NCBI GenBank assembly: GCA_964485515.1
Contig: CAZALT010000013.1
Location: forward strand, 1 to 36,200
From: CAZALT01 sp964485515
GTDB lineage: Bacteria; Actinomycetota; Acidimicrobiia; Acidimicrobiales; Acidimicrobilacustridaceae
Direction of reading: 5' to 3'
Length of the DNA: 36,200 nt
Within the stretch, counting starts at the first letter, position 1. Each line of letters begins with the position of its first letter. The notes beneath the pieces were generated by a model, which did not search any database, was not told where the DNA came from, and saw only the letters and a list, made by a program, of their open reading frames with translations. Of the stretch, positions 9,877 to 17,598 are shown piece after piece. Made by a program: the position numbers and the translations under genes.

Positions 9877-9894
9877 GGTTCCGGCATCGGAACC
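9877..9894. terminator. Hairpin between convergent genes
   Basis: GGTTCCG-GCAT-CGGAACC is a perfect 7-bp stem with a 4-base loop between the end of the HAD gene (plus) and the end of the metalloprotease gene (minus). No T-run follows, so its role as a terminator is tentative. Confidence 0.45.
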
Positions 9895-9954
9895 GACGAC
9901 GGGCGGTCCGCTCTCGATCCGACCGCTCGCTCCGGCGCTGGTGTGCTCGGCCGA

Positions 9955-11025
9955 TCAGAGATCGGATCGGCAGGCGCCCTGACCGAGGCGGTTGAGGCCG
10001 ATGCGGTCGCCGCGACCGAAGTCGGTGACCGACCCGTTGGACTCGGGGTACATGAGCTCGTCGCGGTCGTCCACGTGATCGAGCCCGACGAGGTGGCCGA
10101 TCTCGTGACGGATGATCGCCAGGGCGTTCGCCTCCCCGTCTCGTCCCAGCATGATCTCGACGAACTGGGGTCCGTCGAGCGACACGGTGCCGGTTACGAG
10201 AATCGTGTCACCGGAGTCCTTCGAGATCTGCTGGCTGCCGCCGAAGCCGGCGACATCCCCCGCAAGATCGGGCTCTGCTTCGGGATCGGACCACGCGAGG
10301 AGCACCGGTGACCAACGATCGCCGTAGCGGTCCTTGTTCACCGGAGAGCGGTTCTCGACGGGTTCCTCGTCGGTCTTGCCGTCCAAGATGAACTGCAGAC
10401 CGGTGGCGACGCTGACATCGACAAGGGCCTTTTCCACTAGGCCTTGGCCTCCGGGAGGAGCGGTGCGCTCGTTGACCACGACGTGGATGGGACGACAGGG
10501 GTCGTACGCGATCGGGTCGGAACCGTTCGACTGCGTTCCGATGAACGCGTAGGTTCCACCGTCGGCGGGGGCGGCAGCGGGCTGGCCGATGGGCCCTTCC
10601 CGTGCCTCGTCGCTGGGGCTCGGGAACTCGGTGACGACCCCCTCCACGATGAACGCGTCCGGGTTCTTGCCGAAGAGGCTCGTGCTCGAGGCGCCGTCGC
10701 GGCGAACCAGCGCGTTCCCGGTGAGCAGGAGCGCGATCATCGTCACCGCGATGATGCCGCGCCAGGGACGCTTGGCGGTGCCCGAGCTCGGCTGGCGCCG
10801 CCCGGCGTCGGCCCACGGATCGGTGGGAGCGACCCGCTGGCCTCGGGCCTGCTTGCGCCGCCAGCGCTGCGCGTTGCGCTCGGCCTCCCGCTGGTGCTTG
10901 GCCGCTCGCCGGCTCTGCGCGGCCCGCTCCTTCGCGGTGGCCTCCTTGTAGGAGGCACCGCCGACGAAGTCCTCGTCGAGCTCCCACCCGTCGAACGGGT
11001 CGCCTTCGGACCGGTCTGCGTCCAC
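9955..11025 (-). CDS. Membrane-anchored matrixin-type zinc metalloprotease
   Basis: 356 residues from GTG 11025. The N-terminus is highly charged and cytoplasmic (about 1-90, rich in Arg/Lys/Ala), then one membrane span GIIAVTMIALLLTGNAL (about 91-108), then an extracytoplasmic domain. The catalytic motif is HEIGHLVGLDH (307-317), the HExxHxxGxxH zinc site of matrixins, followed by LMYP as the Met-turn (about Met325). No prodomain cysteine switch is evident. TACCGT lies 7 bases before GTG 11025, as in leaderless genes; an in-frame GTG at 11034 overlaps that box. The substrate is unknown. It follows the zinc-ribbon gene on the same strand with a gap of about 50 bases. Confidence 0.85.
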   Translation of the reverse strand: MDADRSEGDPFDGWELDEDFVGGASYKEATAKERAAQSRRAAKHQREAERNAQRWRRKQARGQRVAPTDPWADAGRRQPSSGTAKRPWRGIIAVTMIALLLTGNALVRRDGASSTSLFGKNPDAFIVEGVVTEFPSPSDEAREGPIGQPAAAPADGGTYAFIGTQSNGSDPIAYDPCRPIHVVVNERTAPPGGQGLVEKALVDVSVATGLQFILDGKTDEEPVENRSPVNKDRYGDRWSPVLLAWSDPEAEPDLAGDVAGFGGSQQISKDSGDTILVTGTVSLDGPQFVEIMLGRDGEANALAIIRHEIGHLVGLDHVDDRDELMYPESNGSVTDFGRGDRIGLNRLGQGACRSDL

Positions 11026-11077
11026 GGCGCTCACGGTACCCAGACCGGGCCCGATGGCCGACTGGGTCCAGGGCAGG

Positions 11078-12526
11078 TCACGACCGCTCGACCTCGGCAC
11101 TGACGTTGCCGCCGTTGACCCCGACGACGGTGGCACGTCCTGCGCCCGTCGGCACCAGGAAGCAGGCCTGGCGCACACCGGCGGTGACGACCCGGGAGTA
11201 GGTGCCGCGGGGGACCAGTGCGGTGATCGGAACGGCGGAGTCGATCCGCACGGAGGACCCGCCGTTCGCGGGGGTTATGACGGTGGTCCAGCGCACCGCC
11301 GAGCAGACCAGCTGCTCGTCGGGGGATGCCTGGAAGGCGAACGACCCGTCTTCAGCTGCCGACGATCGGTACTCGGTCTGGGTCTCGATGCCGTGCCGGG
11401 CGATCTCCTCGTCGAAGCCGACCAACCTCGAAGCGAGGCCACCGGCCAGACCTGCCGCCGAGATGGTCGAATCCATCGGCGGAGCACCGGTGGACTTGGA
11501 GATCTCGAGAAAGGTCGCGAAGTCGTCGGGCAGGTACGCGAAGTCGGCGTCGGCCTGGGGCACCTCGGCGGGGAGCGGGGTGGATGGGTCGATGACCTGT
11601 GACACGTGCTCGACTCCGGCGATGATCGTGGCGAGCCACGGTTGTTCGGCCGATTGACGGGTGAACACGACGTACCACTGCTGGAGGAACTGGGTGTCTT
11701 CGGGGTCCCCCGGGCAGGTGCAGCGCTCCCGGAGCTGGGCGACGAAGTTGGCGGGGTACGCGAATTGGGGTGGCGCGGTGACGATGATCGGTCCGACGGT
11801 TCCCGGTGCGACGTCGATGCACCCGCCTTCGACGCACGCCACCTTGTCGTAGGCCAGGGCCGCGCCGGTCTCTGTTGCTTGGAGCATCGCGTGGTCCGAA
11901 GCTCGGATGGCCGCTTGGTGCACGGGCCAGAACGCCTCGGCGACGCGCAGGGCGGTGTCGGTGTCGATCACCTGGGCCGGGTCGGCGGGCGAGGTGAACA
12001 TCGCCGCGGGCGTCTGGCTGAGGTCGGCCGCGATCGTGGTCGTGGAGCCCGCGGTTGCGCGGCCGACGGCGACGGGTTCGTCAGAGGTCGAGGTGCCCAG
12101 GAACGTGATGGCCGCCAGGGGGATGCCGACGACCAGGACGACCACGACGATCGCGGCGGCGATGGCCAGGTTGCGATTGGTCGGCGATCCTCCGCGTGGA
12201 GGCGGGGGAGCGACGCCCCACGCGGGCGCCCCCGTCGGTGATGGAGGTGGTGGAGGTGGTGGACCAGAAGGGGGAGCGGCGGGGAACGACCCGGGCGAGG
12301 ACCGGCCCGGGGGAGGAGGCGAGGTCGGGGCAGAAGAGGTCGGGGCAGAAGAGGTCGGGGCAGAAGAGGACGGGGGAACCCAGGGAGCAGCGGGTGGGGG
12401 GACGCTCGACGGGGGTGGACCGGGCGGCGTCGGCCGAAGCCCCTCGGGATCGAAGCCGCACGACTCGCACCAGTCCCAGGTCGGTTGCACCACGACGCCG
12501 CAGCGTGGACAGGTCGGTTGGTTCAC
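11078..12526 (-). CDS. Zinc-ribbon, Pro-rich single-pass membrane protein of unknown function
   Basis: 482 residues from GTG 12526, with GAGGG 4 bases upstream. Residues 6-23 form a zinc ribbon (CPRC ... CESC, Cys6/9/20/23). Residues 30-115 are Pro/Ser/Ala-rich and include a short SAPTS repeat. A membrane span lies at about 119-141 (LAIAAAIVVVVLVVGIPLAA). About 340 extracytoplasmic residues follow, with several cysteines (ACVEGGC, RCTCPG). I do not recognise the exported domain. It is divergent from the mesaconyl-CoA operon and upstream of the metalloprotease. Confidence 0.8.
   Translation of the reverse strand: MNQPTCPRCGVVVQPTWDWCESCGFDPEGLRPTPPGPPPSSVPPPAAPWVPPSSSAPTSSAPTSSAPTSPPPPGRSSPGSFPAAPPSGPPPPPPPSPTGAPAWGVAPPPPRGGSPTNRNLAIAAAIVVVVLVVGIPLAAITFLGTSTSDEPVAVGRATAGSTTTIAADLSQTPAAMFTSPADPAQVIDTDTALRVAEAFWPVHQAAIRASDHAMLQATETGAALAYDKVACVEGGCIDVAPGTVGPIIVTAPPQFAYPANFVAQLRERCTCPGDPEDTQFLQQWYVVFTRQSAEQPWLATIIAGVEHVSQVIDPSTPLPAEVPQADADFAYLPDDFATFLEISKSTGAPPMDSTISAAGLAGGLASRLVGFDEEIARHGIETQTEYRSSAAEDGSFAFQASPDEQLVCSAVRWTTVITPANGGSSVRIDSAVPITALVPRGTYSRVVTAGVRQACFLVPTGAGRATVVGVNGGNVSAEVERS
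12321..12365. repeat. Three perfect 15-bp tandem units inside the Pro-rich linker
   Basis: GAGGTCGGGGCAGAA occurs three times without mismatch and keeps the frame, encoding repeated Ser-Ala-Pro-Thr-Ser on the minus strand. Such a repeat can change copy number without breaking the gene, so linker length may vary between strains. Confidence 0.9.
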
Positions 12527-12644
12527 AACGCCCTCGATTCTGCCTTCGTGAGGCCTGAAGGTCGGTGCGTGACACTACTTGTCGGTTCCCGCCACGGTCG
12601 GTCGGTGCGCCGACCCGTCCACCTGTCGCCCGACACCCTTCACC

Positions 12645-12658
12645 TGAACGTTCGTTCA
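12645..12658. promoter_or_regulatory. Palindromic operator TGAACG-TT-CGTTCA
   Basis: A perfect 6-bp inverted repeat with a 2-base centre, of the form bound by many TetR-family regulators. It lies just upstream of the TACACT box at 12679, at or next to the expected -35 position. A bound repressor would block the mesaconyl-CoA operon. No TetR gene is present in the window. Confidence 0.55.
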
Positions 12659-12678
12659 ATCTTCAGCACTCGTGGTTC

Positions 12679-12684
12679 TACACT
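12679..12684 (+). promoter_or_regulatory. -10 box TACACT of the mesaconyl-CoA operon
   Basis: TACACT fits TANNNT. The distance to GTG 12753 leaves a leader of about 60 bases, and a GGGGGA ribosome site lies 6-7 bases before that codon, so this operon is led rather than leaderless. Confidence 0.45.
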
Positions 12685-12752
12685 CGGCGCGGCGGCTCGC
12701 CCCGCGCTCGGGGCGAACGTCACAGATCGTCTACTCGTTTGGGGGACCCCAC

Positions 12753-14030
12753 GTGTCTGCAGGAGCTCCGGTGGTTCAGTCGTCGGCGGATGAGGCTCCG
12801 CTCGCAGGTCTGCGGGTGGTCGAAGGATCCGCGTTCGTCGCCGCGCCGCTCGGTGGGATGACGCTCGCCCAGCTCGGAGCCGACGTCATCCGCTTCGACG
12901 CCATCGGGGGCGGCATCGACTACCACCGCTGGCCGTGCACCCCGGACGGCACCAGCCTCTTCTGGGCGAGCATGAACAAGGGCAAGCGCTCGGTCGCCGT
13001 CGACGTGCGCCGCCCCGAGGGACAAGAGCTCATCGCCGAGCTGATCACGGCCCCTGGAGCCGACGGCGGGGTGTTCCTGTCGAACTTCCCCGAAGCTGGG
13101 TGGCTGGCCGACGAGAAGCTGCGGGCGCGGCGCGACGACCTCATCTACGTGAACATCCTCGGCAACCCGGACGGGACCACCGCGGTGGACTACACGGTGA
13201 ACCCGTCCTCGGGTTTCGCGTTCGCGACCGGGCCCGCCGGAGGGGTCCTCCCCACCAACCACGTGCTGCCGGCGTGGGACATGTCCACGGGCGTGCACGC
13301 CGCGCTGGCGGTGCTCGCCTCCGAGCGACGTCGCACCCGCACCGGCGTGGGTGATCTCGTCACGATCTCGCTCGCCGACGTGGCGTTCGCCATGGTGTCC
13401 AACCTCGGCTACCTGGCCCAGGCCCAGCTGCTGAGCGAGGATCGCCCCCCGATCGGCAACGACATGTATGGCGCGTTCGGTCGAGACTTCGCCACGGCCG
13501 ACGGCCGGCGCGTGATGGTGGTCGCCATCAGCCTGCGGCAGTGGAGGTCGCTCGTCGACGCCACGGGCATCGGCGAGGTGCTGCCCGTCATCGAGAAGGC
13601 CTTCGGCGTCGATCTCACGGACGAGGGTGATCGGTTCCGGGCACGAGACGGACTCGCCGCCATCGTCGCCCCGTGGATCAACTCGCGCACCGTGGCCGAG
13701 GTCGCAGAGCGCTTCGACGAGTTCGGCGTGTGCTGGGGGACCTACCAGACCTTCCGTGAGCTGTTGGAGGACGACTGGCGGACCTCGACGGAGAACCCGA
13801 TGTTCAGCGAGATCGAGCAACCGGGGTTGGGTCGGGTACGAGTAGCCGGCTCACCGCTCACCTTCTCGGCCCTCGAACGTCCACCGACAGCGCCGGCGCC
13901 CCTGCTCGGCGAGCACACCGATGCCGTGCTCGCCGACGTGCTGGGGCTCACCGGCGCCGAGATCGGCAAGATGCACGACGGGGGCCTGGTGGCGGGGCCG
14001 GACGACGAGTCGAGAGGCGGAGCGAGCTGA
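12753..14030 (+). CDS. mct: Mesaconyl-CoA C1-C4 CoA transferase (2-methylfumaryl-CoA isomerase), CaiB/BaiF family
   Basis: 425 residues. A class III CoA-transferase predicted to move CoA within mesaconate, from mesaconyl-C1-CoA to mesaconyl-C4-CoA. The N-terminus LRVVEGSAFVAAPLGGMTLA with QLGADVIRFD and GGGIDYHRWP closely resembles Mct of the Chloroflexus 3-hydroxypropionate bicycle as I remember it; other CaiB proteins are more divergent here. Asp176 in PAWDMSTG is the presumed catalytic acyl-carrying residue. GTG 12753 is chosen for its GGGGGA ribosome site and because upstream residues are not family-like. Its stop overlaps the next start (TGATG). The two following genes supply the next two steps, which supports the call. 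Confidence 0.85.
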   Translation: MSAGAPVVQSSADEAPLAGLRVVEGSAFVAAPLGGMTLAQLGADVIRFDAIGGGIDYHRWPCTPDGTSLFWASMNKGKRSVAVDVRRPEGQELIAELITAPGADGGVFLSNFPEAGWLADEKLRARRDDLIYVNILGNPDGTTAVDYTVNPSSGFAFATGPAGGVLPTNHVLPAWDMSTGVHAALAVLASERRRTRTGVGDLVTISLADVAFAMVSNLGYLAQAQLLSEDRPPIGNDMYGAFGRDFATADGRRVMVVAISLRQWRSLVDATGIGEVLPVIEKAFGVDLTDEGDRFRARDGLAAIVAPWINSRTVAEVAERFDEFGVCWGTYQTFRELLEDDWRTSTENPMFSEIEQPGLGRVRVAGSPLTFSALERPPTAPAPLLGEHTDAVLADVLGLTGAEIGKMHDGGLVAGPDDESRGGAS

Positions 14031-14878
14031 TGGGCAGCATCACGATCGACGACGTCGGGTTCCCTGCCGTCACGACATCGCCACTCGGCGCACAGCAGAC
14101 GGGCATGATCGCCGCCGCCCTCGACGACCGCGGCGTCTACGACGACGGCGCGGTGCTACCCCTTCCCTGGCACTGGTCGCACTTCACGCCCCGGATGGCC
14201 ACCGCCGGTCTCGGCGCCGACGGGCACCCGCCCACGCCCGAGCACCTCAGCACCGTCTACCCGCGCCGCATGTGGGCCGGTGGGTCCTTCGACGCGCCGG
14301 GACGCCTCCTGGTCGGCGAGCCGGCGGAACGACGATCGCGGGTCACGAACGAGAAGTCGTCCGACGGCAAGACCGGCCCGCTGCTCATCGTGACCGTGGA
14401 GCACACCTACCTCCAGCACGGCGAGGTGCAGATCGTCGAGACGCAGTCGCTGGTGTACCGAACCCAGGGCGCCCCCGTACCGATGCCCGACGACGTGGAG
14501 CTCCCCGAACCCCTGGACGGAGCCGAGTCCTGGGTCGATCGACGGTGCCCCACCCCGATCGAACTGTTCCGGTTCTCCGCGGTCACGTTCAACAGCCATC
14601 GCATCCACTACGACGACGCCTACGCCCGTGAGGAAGAGGGCTACCCGGCGCTCGTGGTGCACGGACCGCTCTCGGCCACCCGGGTGATCGGGTCGATCGA
14701 GCACCACACGGGGCGCCGGCTGGCCGCGTTCCGGTACCGGGCCACAGCGCCCATGTTCGTCGGCAGAGCACTGGCCATCGTCGGAGCCGTTGACGGCGAC
14801 GAGGTCTCCGTGCGGGTCGTGCGCAACGACGGTGCCACGTCCATGGACGCATCCGGGGTCCTGGGGGAAGGCTCGTGA
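14030..14878 (+). CDS. meh: Mesaconyl-C4-CoA hydratase (FAS1-like / MaoC-type dehydratase)
   Basis: 282 residues with a double hot-dog layout. The N-terminal half (about 1-140) contains PLPWHWSHFTPRM and YPRRMWAGGSF, typical of FAS1-like dehydratases. The C-terminal half carries the MaoC-type active region FNSHRIHYDDAYA (His190, His193, Tyr194, Asp195) and GYPALVVHGPLSA. Placed between mct and a citramalyl-CoA lyase, it is predicted to hydrate mesaconyl-C4-CoA to (S)-citramalyl-CoA. It overlaps both neighbours (1 and 4 bases). Without that context, only a generic 3-hydroxyacyl-CoA dehydratase could be claimed. Confidence 0.8.
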   Translation: MGSITIDDVGFPAVTTSPLGAQQTGMIAAALDDRGVYDDGAVLPLPWHWSHFTPRMATAGLGADGHPPTPEHLSTVYPRRMWAGGSFDAPGRLLVGEPAERRSRVTNEKSSDGKTGPLLIVTVEHTYLQHGEVQIVETQSLVYRTQGAPVPMPDDVELPEPLDGAESWVDRRCPTPIELFRFSAVTFNSHRIHYDDAYAREEEGYPALVVHGPLSATRVIGSIEHHTGRRLAAFRYRATAPMFVGRALAIVGAVDGDEVSVRVVRNDGATSMDASGVLGEGS

Positions 14879-15717
14879 CGAGCGAGGAGCTCGTCGTCGG
14901 GCCGCGCTCGTGGCTGTACGTCCCGGGCGATCGTCCTGAGCGATTCGCCAAGGCGGTCGCGTCGGGAGCCGACGCGGTCATCTTCGATCTCGAGGACGCG
15001 GTCGCCGTCCCGGCCAAGGACGAGGCGCGTGACGCCGTGGCCGAGGCGCTCGCCAATCCGCTCTCTCCATGCGAGCGCTGGGTGCGCATCAACGTCGGCG
15101 ATCGAGGCCTCGACGACCTGGCGACCATCACGGAGCAGCCGGGGCTCACCGGCGTCGTCGTGCCCAAGGCATCGTCCGTCGTCGTCGAGGTCGTGGCCCA
15201 TGCGCTGCGCGCCCATCGCTTCGTCGCCCTGGTCGAGTCGGCGGAGACGGTGCTCGAGCTCCCCGCCCTGGCCCGATCCCATCCTGATCTGCAGGGCCTC
15301 GGCCTGGGCGAGGTCGACCTCGCCGCGGATCTCGGCATCGATGCCACGACGAGCGGTGACGAACTGTGGCCGATCCGACTCGCCGCGATCGTGGCGTCGA
15401 GCGCGGCTGGTCTCGCCCCGCCGATCGGCCCGGTGTGGGTGGCGGTCCGCGATCTCGACGGCCTGCGAGCCTCGACCGACGAGCTCCGCCGACGGGGCTT
15501 CGGGGGCCGCCAGGCCATCCACCCCGATCAGGTCCCGGTCATCAACGCCGCGTTCACGCCCACCCCCGACCAGGTGGATCAGGCCCGGGCGCTGCTCGCC
15601 ACCGCTGACGCCTCGACCACCGGTGCGTGGCTCGACGAGAACGGCCGCATGATCGACGAGGCCGTCCTGCGGGCCGCCAGGAGAACCGTGGCCACCGCCG
15701 ACCGCTGGTCGTCGTAG
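14875..15717 (+). CDS. Citramalyl-CoA lyase (CitE/HpcH family)
   Basis: 280 residues from GTG 14875, overlapping the previous stop by 4 bases. RSWLYVPGDRPERFAKA, the metal-site strand FDLEDAV (38-43), RINVGD, VPKASS, LVESAETVLEL and GLGEVDLAADLG define a CitE-like TIM-barrel lyase; IHPDQVPVINAAF is the conserved C-terminal piece. It is expected to split (S)-citramalyl-CoA into acetyl-CoA and pyruvate. It is shorter than the trifunctional malyl-CoA/methylmalyl-CoA/citramalyl-CoA lyase of Chloroflexus, so activity on malyl-CoA is open. A generic malyl-CoA lyase role cannot be excluded. Confidence 0.8.
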   Translation: MTSEELVVGPRSWLYVPGDRPERFAKAVASGADAVIFDLEDAVAVPAKDEARDAVAEALANPLSPCERWVRINVGDRGLDDLATITEQPGLTGVVVPKASSVVVEVVAHALRAHRFVALVESAETVLELPALARSHPDLQGLGLGEVDLAADLGIDATTSGDELWPIRLAAIVASSAAGLAPPIGPVWVAVRDLDGLRASTDELRRRGFGGRQAIHPDQVPVINAAFTPTPDQVDQARALLATADASTTGAWLDENGRMIDEAVLRAARRTVATADRWSS

Positions 15718-16138
15718 GGCATTCGCCGTCGCGCCGATGTGCCATCAGATCGTCGCGGACCCGGCGAGGGTGGGTTCTCGAGGTCCCACACATGGTGGAC
15801 GAGGTCGTGGACCAGGTACGGGCCGAGCGTCTCGACGGTGAACCGTGAGCCGTTCGATCGGAGCCCCGGACGGTTCCACTGGCGGACGGCCACGGCGTCG
15901 AACGCATCGGCCATCCGGTTCGCCTCTGCGACGACCCGCGGCGCGACGGTTGCCGGGTCCTGGAGGTCGGTCGGCGAGGAGACGGACTCGTTCGCCGGTT
16001 CGGCAGCCGAGCGGTTCCGTACCGGCCGGCACGAGGCCGAGTACTTCGATCCCGACCGTCCCGCCGAGAAGACCGAGGTCGACGCGCGCTGGGCGATCGA
16101 GAAGGCGGCAGGAGCAATCGCCGCAGTCAGTTCCGCTC
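15718..16138. other. Decayed intergenic region
   Basis: About 420 bases between the lyase and the nucleotidyltransferase remnant. Apart from the DinB remnant, the plus frame at about 15965-16146 has good third-position GC and reads RFRTGRHEAEYFDPDRPAEK before a stop at 16146, but I cannot assign it. The region appears to be a graveyard beside the integrative element. Confidence 0.4.
15777..15962 (-). pseudogene. Remnant of a DinB-family protein
   Basis: The minus-strand reading frame gives QDPATVAPRV, then AWDRPG-like QWNRPGLRSNGSRF, then FTVETLGPYLVHDLVHHVWD, the C-terminal signature of actinobacterial DinB/mycothiol-dependent-type proteins (HD..HH). G/C preference at third positions holds over this stretch and fails on both sides. 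The N-terminal two thirds are missing and the frame runs on into unrelated sequence overlapping the lyase gene. It is probably not functional. Confidence 0.6.
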
Positions 16139-16600
16139 TCAGCTGAGGGAGGCGACAGTTCCGAGCGGAACCTCGACAAGTGGTCGGCTCATAATCGTGT
16201 CGTGAAATGAACCCGACCCGGTTTCCTGCCAGCCTGCCTCGCGGATCGTGATCTGGATCGGCCTGCCAAGGCGCACCTCGAGCGGGTCCACTGCTGCGTA
16301 GATGGCGTCGCGGTCCGGGTCACCGAGAACAAGCACGTCGACGTCGCCGACGGGCCGCAGTCCCGGGTCGCCTCGGTAGCGCGCCGCCCACGAGCCGTAG
16401 ATCAAGACCTGGTCGATGCCGTCGATACCTGCGAGTGCCGTGGCGATCAGGTGCGGGACGCCGAATGCCTTCGTCAACACGTCTGCGAGACCGTCGTAGT
16501 ACGGGCTCGAGGTGTTCGCTCGCACGAGTCGAGTGCGTCCTACGCGTAGACGGCCGCCTGCTCCTCTGCGCTGAGGACAGTCACGAAGCCATCCCGGCAA
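16139..16600 (-). pseudogene. Nucleotidyltransferase (MNT-like) lacking its N-terminal HTH
   Basis: The frame is 153 codons. Residues about 22-60 (TRLVRANTSSPYYDGLADVL) are the linker that normally follows a winged helix. Then IYGSWAARYRGDPG with VGDVDVLVLGDPDRD is the GS...DVD nucleotidyltransferase signature. The preceding about 18 residues are not family-like and no HTH is present, although family members usually start with one. The 5' end therefore appears deleted. The catalytic domain is intact, so a shortened active protein cannot be excluded. Confidence 0.6.
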
Positions 16601-16752
16601 AACCGAGACGAAGATAGGTCGGACACGCTCAGACCGTACGCCCCGAGAAGTTTTCGGAGGTGCGACATTCGTGCCGTTCTGCGGCAGCCTGCCGTGCGAA
16701 TCCGTTCGCGATGGTGCACGGCCAAGTCGTTGCGGCGCCTCGCCATCCGGCC

Positions 16753-16833
16753 GAGAAGCAAGAAACCCCTGCTGGGCAGGTGTTCCTCGAGTGGTCGGGA
16801 CCGGCGTCGATCCGGTGACCTACCGCTTCTCAG
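16753..16833. repeat. Left attachment-site repeat: displaced tRNA-Phe 3' end
   Basis: 81 bases matching 19223-19303 at 77 positions. The right 42 bases are the 3' part of tRNA-Phe (T arm to anticodon stem), and the left 39 bases are its downstream terminator region. The terminator hairpin is damaged here by three of the four mismatches, consistent with loss of selection. This is the hallmark of site-specific integration at the 3' end of a tRNA gene. Confidence 0.85.
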
Positions 16834-16897
16834 TTCGATTCAGGCGATTTCGTGACCAGGAGCGATTCGGCGAACGTGCAGGTCAAGGGCCGTTTTC

Positions 16898-16980
16898 GGT
16901 GACCGTTGGTGACCGCCAGTGACCGGGATTGTCCGGTGCTAGTTGCACGTATGTTGCACGCCGGAACAATCCGGTGACCT
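16898..16980. repeat. Phased GTGACCG repeats and inverted repeat beside the attachment site
   Basis: GTGACCG occurs at 16899, 16909 and 16919, exactly one helical turn apart. GGATTGTCCGG (16926-16936) and CCGGAACAATCC (16961-16972) form an inverted repeat with one extra base, enclosing two GTTGCACG copies (16942, 16953). ATCCGGTGACCT at 16969-16980 repeats 12 bases of the tRNA-Phe core (16810-16821). These look like integrase or excisionase arm sites. Confidence 0.55.
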
Positions 16981-17064
16981 TTGTCGTCGGATACTGCTGT
17001 CGCCGGATTGTGCCTGCTCGGAACTCGCCAGCGTGCGTCGCTGGGTCGTCGTACCGTTGACGAC

Positions 17065-17301
17065 GTGGCTGCAGATCCCTCGACCGAGTTGCTGTCGCTC
17101 GCCGAAGCGGCGGAGGTCCTCGGCGCGTCGACGGCGTGGGTTCAGGATCTGGTCGACCGCGAGCTGCTCGGCCCAACTCGGCCGAACGGGCGAGTCCAGC
17201 GCGGGGACGTCGTCGCTTACGAATGTCGGCGCCGGGAACAGCTTGCCGCGGTGGCCGCGATCACCGAGGCGGACCAGGCCAGCGGACTGCCGTACCGCTG
17301 A
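17065..17301 (+). CDS. Small helix-turn-helix DNA-binding protein
   Basis: 78 residues from GTG 17065, which lies 7 bases after TACCGT (17052-17057), a leaderless arrangement. LLSLAEAAEVLGASTAWVQD followed by LVDRELLGPTRPNGRVQRGDVVAY is an excisionase/MerR-like helix-turn-helix with a short wing. The C-terminus is a charged helix. It is probably a regulator or antitoxin carried by the element. It is convergent with the minus-strand gene ending at 17331. Confidence 0.7.
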   Translation: MAADPSTELLSLAEAAEVLGASTAWVQDLVDRELLGPTRPNGRVQRGDVVAYECRRREQLAAVAAITEADQASGLPYR

Positions 17302-17330
17302 GCCGTTGCCGTCGGTCATCAGCGGCGGGT

Positions 17331-17585
17331 TCAGGAGACGGCTCGAGCGACGAGGGCGATGTAGTCCTCGATCGTGCCGGGCAGGATGCGGAGGTGCGCG
17401 ACCGTGCCCGCTGCCTTGTCGACCAGGTCGACGACCTCGGCGATCGCGGGGGAGTCCTCGTCTCCGGTGAGGACAATGGCCCGTGGCACCACGACGCCCG
17501 GAGCGCGGCCCTCGTCGAGGAAGGTCCAGACGAAACCGGTCTCGTCGACGCTGTTCAGGTCCGCGGGTATGTCGATCGCGATCAT
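17331..17585 (-). CDS. Small protein of unknown function
   Basis: 84 residues from ATG 17585 (MIAIDIPADLNSVDETGFVW). Acidic, with a strand-rich middle part (GVVVPRAIVLTGDEDSPAIA) and an amphipathic C-terminal helix. I do not recognise it. It is the last gene of a tight three-gene minus-strand unit, 13 bases after the PIN-like gene, suggesting joint function with the toxin-antitoxin-like pair. Confidence 0.65.
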   Translation of the reverse strand: MIAIDIPADLNSVDETGFVWTFLDEGRAPGVVVPRAIVLTGDEDSPAIAEVVDLVDKAAGTVAHLRILPGTIEDYIALVARAVS

Positions 17586-17598
17586 CGTTGGCTCCGAG

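Larger units (their letters stand above)
16601..17064. other. Gene-free left end of the integrative element
   Basis: About 460 bases without a convincing gene. A short minus frame at 16540-16761 has mixed codon use and no recognisable domain. The stretch contains the displaced tRNA-Phe end (16753-16833) and a repeat-rich segment (16898-16980), described separately. Confidence 0.5.

Noticed and set aside
10334..11602. Several plus-strand ORFs of 70-220 codons opposite the two membrane protein genes
   Set aside because: They are antisense shadows with Arg/Gly-rich composition and no domain.
12321..12365. CRISPR-like array
   Set aside because: The units are 15 bp with no spacers and stay in frame within a Pro/Ser-rich linker; simple tandem repeats. 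The same reasoning applies to 32914-32973 and 34050-34114.
15961..16146. Plus-strand frame with good third-position GC ending at 16146
   Set aside because: No start, ribosome site or recognisable domain, and it is antisense to the edge of the DinB remnant. It is kept only as a comment in the intergenic entry.
16540..16761. Minus-strand ORF of 73 codons upstream of the nucleotidyltransferase
   Set aside because: Mixed codon use and no HTH pattern. It does not supply the missing N-terminal domain of the nucleotidyltransferase.
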